A DNA stretch of 5,447 bases from Promethearchaeota archaeon. GTDB taxonomy: Archaea > Asgardarchaeota > Lokiarchaeia > Sigyniarchaeales > Promethearchaeaceae. The notes beneath the pieces are model-generated. The model made no database searches, had not been told where the DNA came from, and saw only the letters and a list, made by a program, of their open reading frames with translations. The DNA is taken from positions 1 through 5,447 of the forward strand of contig WJKO01000404.1 in assembly GCA_014729055.1 (NCBI GenBank), in the 5' to 3' direction. This document shows positions 1 to 5,447 of this stretch, piece after piece (the stretch's first letter is position 1; each line of letters opens with the position of its first letter). The position numbers and the translations under genes were made by a program.

Positions 1-219
1 ATATAATACAATAAGTTCATCTTCTGTATAGAAAATCGCGTTATAGAAGATTATTGATGCGAAGAGATTGAAGATCAAGATAAAAATGCTTAAAAAAAGG
101 TCAATAATTTTAAAATTATTTTTTTTACGAATTCGTTTTCTTATGTAATTTGACCAAAATACAATAGGATATAAATAAGCCAAAAAGATAAAAACAACGA
201 GCATTGTGCGTGCGATCAT
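1..219 (-). CDS. Partial membrane protein, probable paralogue of the adjacent polyprenol/diacylglycerol kinase-family protein (3' end outside window)
   Basis: The reading frame is open from an ATG at 219-217 to the left edge, giving 73 residues with no stop, so the C-terminal part is missing. Two hydrophobic segments are visible (about residues 6-22 and 39-61), separated by a basic loop with RKRIRKK. From the first Met the protein aligns without gaps to the first 73 residues of the neighbouring kinase-family protein when that one is started at its ATG. Both have AY[LI]YPI at residues 14-19 and an Asp-Leu pair at 40-41 just before the second TM segment. I infer a tandem duplicate of the same family, but the catalytic part is not in the window. 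A weak Shine-Dalgarno-like GGTG lies 9 bases before the ATG. The gap of 31 bases to the upstream gene suggests co-transcription. It could instead be an unrelated membrane protein that shares only the N-terminal domain. Confidence 0.75.
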   Translation of the reverse strand, partial: MIARTMLVVFIFLAYLYPIVFWSNYIRKRIRKKNNFKIIDLFLSIFILIFNLFASIIFYNAIFYTEDELIVLY

Positions 220-250
220 CTTAATCTACACCAAGTCAACCTAAATATTG

Positions 251-1357
251 TTATGGTAGTAAAAAATCCGGAAATAAGTAATTTATGCCTACTATATTTG
301 CGAGAATAAAAACTAAAGTTAGTAACAGTGGCGTTGCCAAATTATCGGAGATTCTAATAGGTTTTTCGGTAAACAAATCCGTAAGCATGAAAACAAAGGC
401 ACTAATTGCACCATATAATGTGCCGAGAAATAACGCGGAGATAAGAAAACTGGAAACCGTACCTGCAATTGTTCCTAAATATGTCTTTTTCTTATTAAAT
501 TTATAATGATGAACGCCCCATCTCATGCCAAATTGGGATGCCATTAAATCCCCAAAGAGTCCAACACCAGCTACACATATAGTGAGTAGAGGAGGCAAGA
601 AAAACGTAGTGATAGTCATAGATAAGAAAAAGTGAAAATTAGATGCTACACCATCAAACTCCTTTAAGCGAAACATAGGGAACAGTAATTTCATAACAGG
701 TAAATATAACATGTTAGAATGTCTAATCAATTCAAACATAGTGAAATAATAACTTGATATAATGAAGATTATCATCAAAAATAAATGTAGAAAACAACCT
801 TCTCCATATAAATTCGGATTTTGCAGTAAATTAATCCAATAAAACTGACCTTCTACATTATAATCCCAGATCTCGCTTGCATATTGCAGTTCATTCCAGT
901 TTGGATCTGTATATATAAAAGGACGAACAATTAAAAATCCAACCCATAAAAGAATGTAAAATATAAAATGCGAGGTTTTACGTTTGGTATCGATTCTAAT
1001 TTTCGAGGTTGAATTCTTTGATTTATATTCCTCTTGGAGGGTGTCTATAGATTTAAATAGTCGAAATCCTTTGTGGAGTAGAGTGAATATGAAAATTAAT
1101 ATCCATAATATAAGTATAGCACCATAGATTACCCAGAAATATACGGGCATATATGGATCCCCATAGACATCCATTGAGATAAAAATATAAAAAACACATA
1201 AAACGATTCCGATAAAAAGAAAGAAACAAATAACTAAATCTGTCAACAAGGACCTGTCTTTCTCTTTATAGGCTATGAGAATCTGTTTTATAATCGCACC
1301 AATGGGATAAATGTATGCTATTCCGAGTAATAGGAGAAACAGATTCAATTGTTCCAT
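251..1357 (-). CDS. Polyprenol/dolichol or diacylglycerol kinase family (COG0170, SEC59/DGK1/VTE5-like) integral membrane protein
   Basis: This family phosphorylates a membrane lipid alcohol (dolichol/polyprenol, phytol or diacylglycerol), usually with CTP, within the membrane. Residues are numbered from the ATG at 1357 (368 aa). RKTSH at 126-130 is the family's RKxxH entry motif. An E-x-x-R element (209-212) and a KE pair (232-233) follow. GDLMASQFG at 269-277 is the GDxxA...G nucleotide-binding signature. KKKTYLGTIAG at 289-299 is the K-x-x-x-G-x-x-x-G motif, and EKP plus SDNLATP at 331-343 is the conserved C-terminal (D)DN-x-x-x-P element. About eight TM segments are visible (4-27, 40-60, 72-91, 131-144, 190-208, 241-269, 301-325, 345-362). 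An in-frame TTG at 1396 would add 13 residues. I prefer the ATG because the downstream paralogue aligns ungapped from its own Met. The roughly 125 residues and three TM segments before RKxxH are an extension compared with compact bacterial/archaeal homologues. Substrate cannot be deduced. A cytidylyltransferase (CDP-archaeol synthase type) is a less likely alternative. Confidence 0.88.
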   Translation of the reverse strand: MEQLNLFLLLLGIAYIYPIGAIIKQILIAYKEKDRSLLTDLVICFFLFIGIVLCVFYIFISMDVYGDPYMPVYFWVIYGAILILWILIFIFTLLHKGFRLFKSIDTLQEEYKSKNSTSKIRIDTKRKTSHFIFYILLWVGFLIVRPFIYTDPNWNELQYASEIWDYNVEGQFYWINLLQNPNLYGEGCFLHLFLMIIFIISSYYFTMFELIRHSNMLYLPVMKLLFPMFRLKEFDGVASNFHFFLSMTITTFFLPPLLTICVAGVGLFGDLMASQFGMRWGVHHYKFNKKKTYLGTIAGTVSSFLISALFLGTLYGAISAFVFMLTDLFTEKPIRISDNLATPLLLTLVFILANIVGINYLFPDFLLP

Positions 1358-1416
1358 GACAAATAATATTAAATTCTTTATTAAAAATTTAATCAATATT
1401 TATGGTCATTTCTAAA

Positions 1417-1432
1417 TGATCAAACTTGATCA
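1417..1432. promoter_or_regulatory. 16-bp operator-like palindrome TGATCAA-AC-TTGATCA
   Basis: Perfect 7-bp arms are separated by two bases, the typical geometry of a site for a dimeric helix-turn-helix regulator. It lies just upstream of the TATA-like stretch proposed for the minus-strand kinase gene, 60 bases from that gene's ATG and about 118 bases from the plus-strand ATG. No regulator gene is in the window, so the protein that would bind is unknown. Confidence 0.4.
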
Positions 1433-1452
1433 GGCAGGAACCATTACTGCCT
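1432..1452. repeat. Inverted repeat AGGCAG-n9-CTGCCT adjoining the palindrome
   Basis: Six-base perfect arms flank a 9-base spacer. Its first base is the last base of the TGATCAA/TTGATCA palindrome. It is the most G/C-rich spot of an otherwise A/T-rich promoter region. It could be a second operator or a hairpin in a long 5' leader. Six-base arms alone are weak evidence. Confidence 0.3.
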
Positions 1453-1526
1453 AATATTACTATGTTCATCCATATATTTAAATTTATTAATTAAAAATAT
1501 ACAGCATGTTTTGAATAAAAACAAAT

Positions 1527-1548
1527 AGGATAAGAAATATATTATCCT
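1527..1548 (+). repeat. Inverted repeat AGGATAA-n8-TTATCCT directly before the start codon at 1551
   Basis: Seven-base perfect arms with an 8-base A/T spacer end two bases before the ATG of the toroid gene. In RNA this would form a modest hairpin over the place where a ribosome binding site should lie. In DNA it would be an operator overlapping the expected transcription start. There is no Shine-Dalgarno sequence here that it could be masking, although AGGA in the left arm is a fragment of one (about 20 bases from the ATG, too far for normal use). Confidence 0.35.
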
Positions 1549-1550
1549 CG

Positions 1551-3116
1551 ATGAGAGTCAGAAATCGTGACACGCTATCTTTCCACAAAAAATATGTCGT
1601 AGTTGTTGGTTTCATCCCCATTTTGTTATTTTTGCATATAGGATTACCCTTTCTGTTTATTTTTAACAACATGCAATCCTTTCAATTCGACTGTGGACCA
1701 CCAGATCCAAGCGGATATATTAGTCCTATTAATTATACACAACTTTCAGCAATGGCATACGAATATGACGATCTTTTCGAGAAATATCATATACCTACAA
1801 ACCAAGCAATTCCGATAAGATGGGACGAGACGTTCTCCTCCGTTGAAAGATATTATGGAGACGATGGAGATATTATGATATGGACTGGCACAGCTCTTGC
1901 TGCACAATGTTTCCGATATCACACGGCAAAGTTAGAAAATAACAGTACAGAAAAGAATAATGCTCTAAGAACAATTAGAAAATTACTAAATGGTATCTCT
2001 ATGGCTCTTAAAGTACCTAATGGCGGCTTAGGTCGGGAATATCCCGCAGTTTTAGCAAGATACTGGGGCAGTCCCGATTATAAAGATATAACTCCTCGAT
2101 TATTTGACATGCAAAATCCTCCCGATCCCGCGGAAGAATCATATTATAATGGAAGTGGTATGTATGGAGATTATAGATATTGTAGTCATACATCAAATGA
2201 TCAACATGCTGGATTTTACCTCGGTTTAGGCATGGCGCTAGAGTTTGTTGCACCGGATGAACTTGACATTAAAGAACTGGTCACATTAATGATTGACCAA
2301 ATATGTTTCAACATGATTCGAAATAATTTCTTAATTATTGATGGAAATGGCAATCCAAACGGCGCAGACCAGAAAAGAAGCAGAATTATAGGAGAATTAC
2401 ATGCTTTGACTGTTTTAAAATTGGGGGCTAATGCGCATCCCGATAAATATGCAGATGACTACTATTATTATTTATTAAACGAACAATATATTGAAACGCT
2501 TAAAAATCCTATGGGTATGGAGACTTTAACATCATATTACAGCCTTAATTTTAATTTCGATGAATGGTTGACCTTGATTCTCTTGGAAAAGGATCCTATT
2601 CTAAAGACAAGACTTTTCAATATTTTTGAATCTGGCATATATAATACAGTGAGATATCATCGGAATGTATGGTTTAATACAATTTATTTAGCTTGCAGAG
2701 GGGAGGTAATCCCAGAAATTAAGGCAGATATAGAAGATCAATTGATAAGATTTAATATAAGCCATTTTCCAGACAGAGGATGGGCGATACCAGATTTACC
2801 GATGGGCGATGGCATCGGTGAATATCAATTTATAGAGGGTCCTAAGGTATACAATGATTGGTTTACAACATCCCCCTATGGTGGATTATATGCCCTCCTT
2901 TTCGGGAGTGTTGGATTAAAAGATTCTAAACTCTACACGAATAAACCTGTATCCGTGGAATATAGAAAAATGGAGAATTTTTTATGGCAGAGAAATCCAT
3001 TTCGCTACAATTATCCATCTGGTGAGAATAAACGCTTTGAAGAGACAGGGTTGTCTTTTATGGCTCCTTATTGGTTATGCAGAGCTATGGGAGTAATACC
3101 TGCCGAATCAGATTAG
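1551..3116 (+). CDS. Membrane-anchored extracytoplasmic (alpha/alpha)-toroid protein, glycosidase-like, activity unknown
   Basis: This 521-residue protein starts at the first ATG after an in-frame stop at 1512-1514. Basic residues (R2, R4, R6, K13, K14) followed by a hydrophobic stretch at 15-38 indicate a signal anchor or uncleaved signal peptide, with the rest outside the membrane. Five N-x-S/T sequons (N61, N130, N131, N200, N402) fit an exposed, glycosylated domain. The body is a series of helix pairs closed by Gly/Pro/aromatic turns, as in six-hairpin toroids: WTGTALAAQ (111-119), PNGGLGREYP (156-165), SNDQHAGFYLGLG (215-227), and near the end FLWQRNPF (477-484) and GLSFMAPYWLCR (500-511). 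I recall the pattern 'SxDQ..G..xGL' with a terminal 'LWxRxPF...YWxxR' from uncharacterised bacterial proteins of similar length, but cannot name the family. Acidic candidates for an active site are D104/D105/D107, D217, E282 and D416/D420, but none is proven. It probably forms an operon with the membrane gene 29 bases downstream. Confidence 0.85.
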   Translation: MRVRNRDTLSFHKKYVVVVGFIPILLFLHIGLPFLFIFNNMQSFQFDCGPPDPSGYISPINYTQLSAMAYEYDDLFEKYHIPTNQAIPIRWDETFSSVERYYGDDGDIMIWTGTALAAQCFRYHTAKLENNSTEKNNALRTIRKLLNGISMALKVPNGGLGREYPAVLARYWGSPDYKDITPRLFDMQNPPDPAEESYYNGSGMYGDYRYCSHTSNDQHAGFYLGLGMALEFVAPDELDIKELVTLMIDQICFNMIRNNFLIIDGNGNPNGADQKRSRIIGELHALTVLKLGANAHPDKYADDYYYYLLNEQYIETLKNPMGMETLTSYYSLNFNFDEWLTLILLEKDPILKTRLFNIFESGIYNTVRYHRNVWFNTIYLACRGEVIPEIKADIEDQLIRFNISHFPDRGWAIPDLPMGDGIGEYQFIEGPKVYNDWFTTSPYGGLYALLFGSVGLKDSKLYTNKPVSVEYRKMENFLWQRNPFRYNYPSGENKRFEETGLSFMAPYWLCRAMGVIPAESD

Positions 3117-3145
3117 AATAATAAATTTGACAAAATGTGAAAAAT

Positions 3146-4885
3146 ATGAAAGACATTATAAAATCCGTTAAAATTTATGCCATTATCGGAAGTATCTTAA
3201 TATTGTTCGGGTGGATTTGGCTACTCATGGAAATAGCCATTCCCAACTTTGGATTTAATGCTGAAACTACGAACGGTACATACTTTGTAAACTTGTCTAT
3301 TCTACTAGGATATGCTTTTATTATTATAGGATTATTTTTGTTGGGAAAAATCGAAGAAAAACCAACTGAATATAAAACAAATGAAAAATATCTCAAAAGC
3401 AATAGAGAAAGACAACACAATGGGGAAAAAAGAGATAATATCGTTAAATTTCGGAGCTTTGGAAAATCGAGACTTTTCGTTAGCTTATTGTTTTTATTGT
3501 TTGGCATTATCTCCTTAATTGAGTTCGGGGCGCAGTTTGGTCGACTAGCTTATAAGGGGGAGTGGTTTGCTTTAAGCGGTCCGTCTGTCTTCTATATCAT
3601 GGGTGCCATACCATCATTGCTGGGTATCTTTTTGTTATTGTATTTTATCTTATCGATAGTCATCTTGGAATTTGAAGATACTGAAGAATGTCTAATTGTA
3701 TCAGAAACGCGTATGGGTGTTATTACGGTGAATGAGATTCCAAAATTAGACATTGAAAGAATTAAATATAATAATTCATACCTAGGTCCAAAATTGCTCT
3801 GGTTTCCCGTTTTAACTTTATTTTTCGTTTACATTATAACCGAAGGAATCAGTCTGCTTACAAATCCTAATGTTTTTGGTTACAGTATTGAAGTTGGAAT
3901 CATGTACATCCTATCAGGCGTAGTTGTTTTCTGCGGGTTATGTATTCTTATTCATTATCGGCATCAATTTCTTGAAATAACAACTACTGATTATGTATAT
4001 GAACTTCAGTTTTTCTTACCAAAGAAAGAAGAGTTCTTGTTAAAGATTCAAGAAATTCTGCATATAGCTAGGATTAATGATAGAACACAAGGCAGGATGC
4101 AAGATAGTATACAAGACAGAATACAGGATAGAACACAAGATGGTATGCAAGACAGAATAAAGCACAGAACGGAATTAAACGAGAATAATGATAATCAAGA
4201 GCTATCAAAAAAGGTTAAATTTTCGATAAAAGAGAATCTAGAATTATCCTTTGGTTTTATATTTGTTATAATAGCCATTGCAAGCAGGATATTTAGAATG
4301 GGTGCTGGAAATTATCTCCGATGGATTTTGTTTATGTATGGATTGATTCTATTCTTCCGTGGATTGTCAATAGAGAAATTATCGGATAATACGCAAGTAT
4401 TTTGGATGGAGAAAGAAGACTCAAAATTAAAAGAATGCTTGATAATACAACAGTATTCGCAAAAACATAAAGATTGGTTCAATAATGACTTTTTCAAAGG
4501 CGTAACTATGATAAAACATAGTTTTCGTTTTAAGATCCTTGACTTTTTCGACTTTTGTTTTATCGCACTTGGATTATTCTTTGCCATTTGGCAAATAAAG
4601 ACTCTGAGTATTTCGCTGCTTAATACAGACCAGATCATGATTTTTATTATAGGAGCCACCACTAATATCTTCGTAATCGGAATATTTTATACCATTCTCT
4701 TCATTCCGTTCTACGAATACCTTATTAAGACGGAAAAGTCAAAATATAGAATTCAAACGGGCCAAGGATCCAAGAAGACTATTCAATTTATGGAAACTAT
4801 CCGAGAAAATAGACACCAACTGACCTTAAGATTGATTTTGGTTCTTGTAACGATAGTCTTGGGGCTTCTATTGGGAATTAGTTGA
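3146..4885 (+). CDS. Internally duplicated polytopic membrane protein with PH-like cytosolic segments and a tetrapeptide-repeat linker; function unknown
   Basis: The protein has 579 residues from the ATG at 3146; an in-frame GTG at 3137 would add three (numbering here is from the GTG). Eleven TM segments are visible: 14-35, 50-70, 112-131, 151-177, 219-241, 251-273, 367-386, 394-411, 467-490, 498-526 and 563-582. A basic N-terminus places all large loops in the cytosol. Two similar halves appear: TM pair, ECLIVSE (184-190) or ECLIIQQ (433-439), strands ending ERIKY (207-211) or TMIKH (457-461), TM pair, then a strand-helix unit (FLEITTTDYVYELQFF at 278-293; YRIQTGQGSKKTIQF at 537-551). The strand pattern recalls bacterial PH-like (DUF304-type) domains interrupted by a TM hairpin; this is inference. 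Residues 315-346 are eight tetrapeptides related to D-R-I-Q. The gene ends with tandem in-frame stops (TGA, TAA). It is likely the operon partner of the upstream toroid protein. Confidence 0.82.
   Translation: MKDIIKSVKIYAIIGSILILFGWIWLLMEIAIPNFGFNAETTNGTYFVNLSILLGYAFIIIGLFLLGKIEEKPTEYKTNEKYLKSNRERQHNGEKRDNIVKFRSFGKSRLFVSLLFLLFGIISLIEFGAQFGRLAYKGEWFALSGPSVFYIMGAIPSLLGIFLLLYFILSIVILEFEDTEECLIVSETRMGVITVNEIPKLDIERIKYNNSYLGPKLLWFPVLTLFFVYIITEGISLLTNPNVFGYSIEVGIMYILSGVVVFCGLCILIHYRHQFLEITTTDYVYELQFFLPKKEEFLLKIQEILHIARINDRTQGRMQDSIQDRIQDRTQDGMQDRIKHRTELNENNDNQELSKKVKFSIKENLELSFGFIFVIIAIASRIFRMGAGNYLRWILFMYGLILFFRGLSIEKLSDNTQVFWMEKEDSKLKECLIIQQYSQKHKDWFNNDFFKGVTMIKHSFRFKILDFFDFCFIALGLFFAIWQIKTLSISLLNTDQIMIFIIGATTNIFVIGIFYTILFIPFYEYLIKTEKSKYRIQTGQGSKKTIQFMETIRENRHQLTLRLILVLVTIVLGLLLGIS
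4079..4174 (+). repeat. Eight 12-bp coding tandem repeats (tetrapeptide D-R/S/G-I/T/M-Q)
   Basis: Eight in-phase 12-base units encode DRTQ, GRMQ, DSIQ, DRIQ, DRTQ, DGMQ, DRIK and HRTE. Units 1 and 5 are identical (GATAGAACACAA). The third residue runs T-M-I-I then T-M-I-T, so the array also looks like a 48-base block copied once (35 of 48 bases identical, counted by hand). The encoded stretch alternates acid and base with a hydrophobic or Thr residue every fourth position. It lies in the cytosolic linker between the two membrane halves. Because the unit is a multiple of three, copy-number change would not break the frame. Confidence 0.9.
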
Positions 4886-4894
4886 TAACTAATT
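4876..4894. terminator. Palindrome AATTAGTT-GAT-AACTAATT spanning both convergent stop codons
   Basis: Perfect 8-bp arms with a 3-base centre cover the TGA (4883-4885) of the plus-strand membrane gene and the TAG (4891-4889) of the minus-strand ferredoxin gene. A symmetric element shared by two convergent genes could act as a bidirectional 3'-end hairpin. There is no clear U-tract after it on either strand, and archaeal termination usually depends on U-rich tracts rather than hairpins, so the terminator role is uncertain even though the palindrome is plain. Confidence 0.45.
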
Positions 4895-5447
4895 ATTTAC
4901 AGACAACATCTTCTTGATATCGAAATCCTTAATAGGTCCTTTATATCGCTTTTTATTCGCGTTTTCCCATTCTACTTTTTCTAATGTTATCTTGATTGCA
5001 TTTTTCGGACAAAAATTATAGCAACGAACGCAAAAATAGCAATTATCCTTAATCTGATAATTCCCAGATTCTATGCTAATATTATCCATAGGACAGATTT
5101 CATAGCATAAATTACATTGATTACATGATTCATTATCTATCTCTAATAATTTTTTATATACGGGAAACTTCAGACTAAACATTCCTCGGATTACATCAAA
5201 TCCACCCTCAATCCAAGGTTCGTTATTGCCTATCTTTTCCACAAATTTATCGATATATTTTTCCTCATTTTCAACAATTTTTTGAATCTTTGGACCTGTT
5301 GGAGACTTGACAATAGGCGGTAAATGTAGATTACACGGCATTATAAAATGTGCAGCCCAATCAAGTCGATAGTCTTTTCGCTCTCTATCTCCATTTTCAA
5401 GATAGTCTTTTGCGAGAATCCCCGCATTACCACCAATGTACATTTGG
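4889..5447 (-). CDS. EFR1-like flavodoxin/2[4Fe-4S] ferredoxin fusion, C-terminal part (5' end outside window)
   Basis: This is probably an electron carrier combining an N-terminal flavodoxin-like FMN domain with a C-terminal bacterial-type ferredoxin (EFR1 family). The frame is open to the right edge. The ATG at 5443 encodes the Met of MYIGGNAG, which I read as the internal glycine-rich flavodoxin segment rather than the true start, so perhaps 80 N-terminal residues are missing. Numbered from that Met, FIMPCN (33-38) matches the family's 'MPxN' region. C107/C110/C113/C117-P and C135/C138/C141/C145-P form two full CxxCxxCxxxCP motifs for two [4Fe-4S] clusters. RYKGP (166-170) and the basic tail match the family C-terminus. 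All eight cysteines are present, so the cluster domain looks intact. It is convergent with the membrane gene (three bases between stops), and no functional link to it is evident. Confidence 0.88.
   Translation of the reverse strand, partial: QMYIGGNAGILAKDYLENGDRERKDYRLDWAAHFIMPCNLHLPPIVKSPTGPKIQKIVENEEKYIDKFVEKIGNNEPWIEGGFDVIRGMFSLKFPVYKKLLEIDNESCNQCNLCYEICPMDNISIESGNYQIKDNCYFCVRCYNFCPKNAIKITLEKVEWENANKKRYKGPIKDFDIKKMLSVNN

Larger units (their letters stand above)
1358..1550. promoter_or_regulatory. Divergent intergenic region between the kinase gene and the toroid/membrane-protein pair
   Basis: These 193 bases separate two divergently read genes and contain no convincing coding frame. The region is strongly A/T-rich except for the interval 1417-1452, which holds two adjoining inverted repeats. 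For the minus gene, an archaeal TATA-like stretch (ATAAATATT on the minus strand, about 1395-1403) would place transcription start roughly 15-20 bases before the ATG at 1357. For the plus genes, TTTAAATTTA (1477-1486) and TTAAAAATATA (1491-1501) are candidate BRE/TATA elements. The second of these predicts a start near 1525. These boxes are inferred from spacing and composition only, and such A/T stretches occur by chance in a genome of this composition. Confidence 0.45.

Noticed and set aside
285..506. Plus-strand open frame of 73 codons
   Set aside because: It lies entirely opposite the kinase motifs (KKKT...G and DNLATP region), has no domain features of its own, and is a shadow of that gene.
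1487..1672. Minus-strand open frame of 61 codons overlapping the toroid gene start
   Set aside because: It is antisense to the signal-anchor codons and runs into the intergenic region with no recognisable features. The plus-strand gene explains the sequence better.
2034..2046. Palindrome CGGGA-ATA-TCCCG
   Set aside because: Five-base arms within the coding sequence of the GREYP motif; expected by chance.
2017..2253. Minus-strand open frame of 78 codons inside the toroid gene
   Set aside because: It is antisense to conserved toroid motifs; composition rich in His/Tyr is what the complement of that coding region gives.
2798..2819. Inverted repeat ACCGATG-n8-CATCGGT
   Set aside because: It lies inside the toroid coding region over a Met-Gly-Asp-Gly-Ile-Gly stretch whose codons produce GATG/CATC repeats. 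No regulatory meaning is supported.
3175..3507. Minus-strand open frame of 110 codons
   Set aside because: It is antisense to TM1-TM3 of the membrane protein, whose hydrophobic pattern shows which strand is coding.
4079..4174. Possible CRISPR-like array
   Set aside because: Units are 12 bases, contiguous, without spacers and in phase with a reading frame, so this is a coding tandem repeat.
4312..4662. Minus-strand open frame of 116 codons
   Set aside because: It is antisense to the second half of the membrane protein and has no features of its own.
5441..5443. ATG at 5443 as the true start of the ferredoxin gene
   Set aside because: The frame stays open to the window edge, and the residues from this Met match an internal glycine-rich part of the flavodoxin domain, so the gene is cut by the window.

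Overview
This AT-rich window (roughly one third G+C by eye) looks archaeal and is most plausibly from an Asgard/Promethearchaeota (Lokiarchaeia-like) genome. The case rests on heavy AGA/ATA codon use, a lack of strong Shine-Dalgarno sites, several polytopic membrane proteins, a COG0170-type polyprenol/diacylglycerol kinase and an EFR1-like flavodoxin-ferredoxin. Lineage is an inference; no rRNA or other diagnostic marker is present.

Layout. Bases 1-219 (minus strand) hold the first 73 codons of a membrane protein that continues beyond the left edge. Bases 251-1357 (minus) hold a complete gene of the dolichol/polyprenol/diacylglycerol kinase family. It lies 31 bases upstream of the partial gene. 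The first 73 residues of the two proteins align without a gap from their start methionines, so they look like tandem paralogues in one transcription unit. Bases 1358-1550 form a 193-base divergent intergenic region with three perfect inverted repeats and A/T-rich promoter candidates.

To the right, two plus-strand genes read away from the kinase. The first (1551-3116) encodes a membrane-anchored, probably extracytoplasmic (alpha/alpha)-toroid protein that resembles glycosidase-like folds but has no assigned activity. The second (3146-4885) starts 29 bases later and encodes a membrane protein with about 11 TM segments. It appears internally duplicated: each half carries cytosolic PH-like strands split by a TM hairpin. 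The halves are joined by a cytosolic linker made of eight 12-bp repeats. The right edge (4889-5447, minus) is the C-terminal part of an EFR1-like flavodoxin/2[4Fe-4S] ferredoxin, convergent with the membrane gene. Only three bases separate the two stop codons, and an 8-bp perfect palindrome spans both.

How the genes might work together. The divergent arrangement of lipid (polyprenol) kinase paralogues and a surface enzyme plus membrane partner is compatible with a shared envelope, lipid or glycan role. Nothing in the sequence proves this. The ferredoxin gene is probably an unrelated neighbour. The points most worth pursuing are the uncharacterised toroid/membrane-protein pair, the internally duplicated PH-like architecture, the tandem kinase paralogues with their extra N-terminal membrane domain, and the palindromes of the divergent promoter region.
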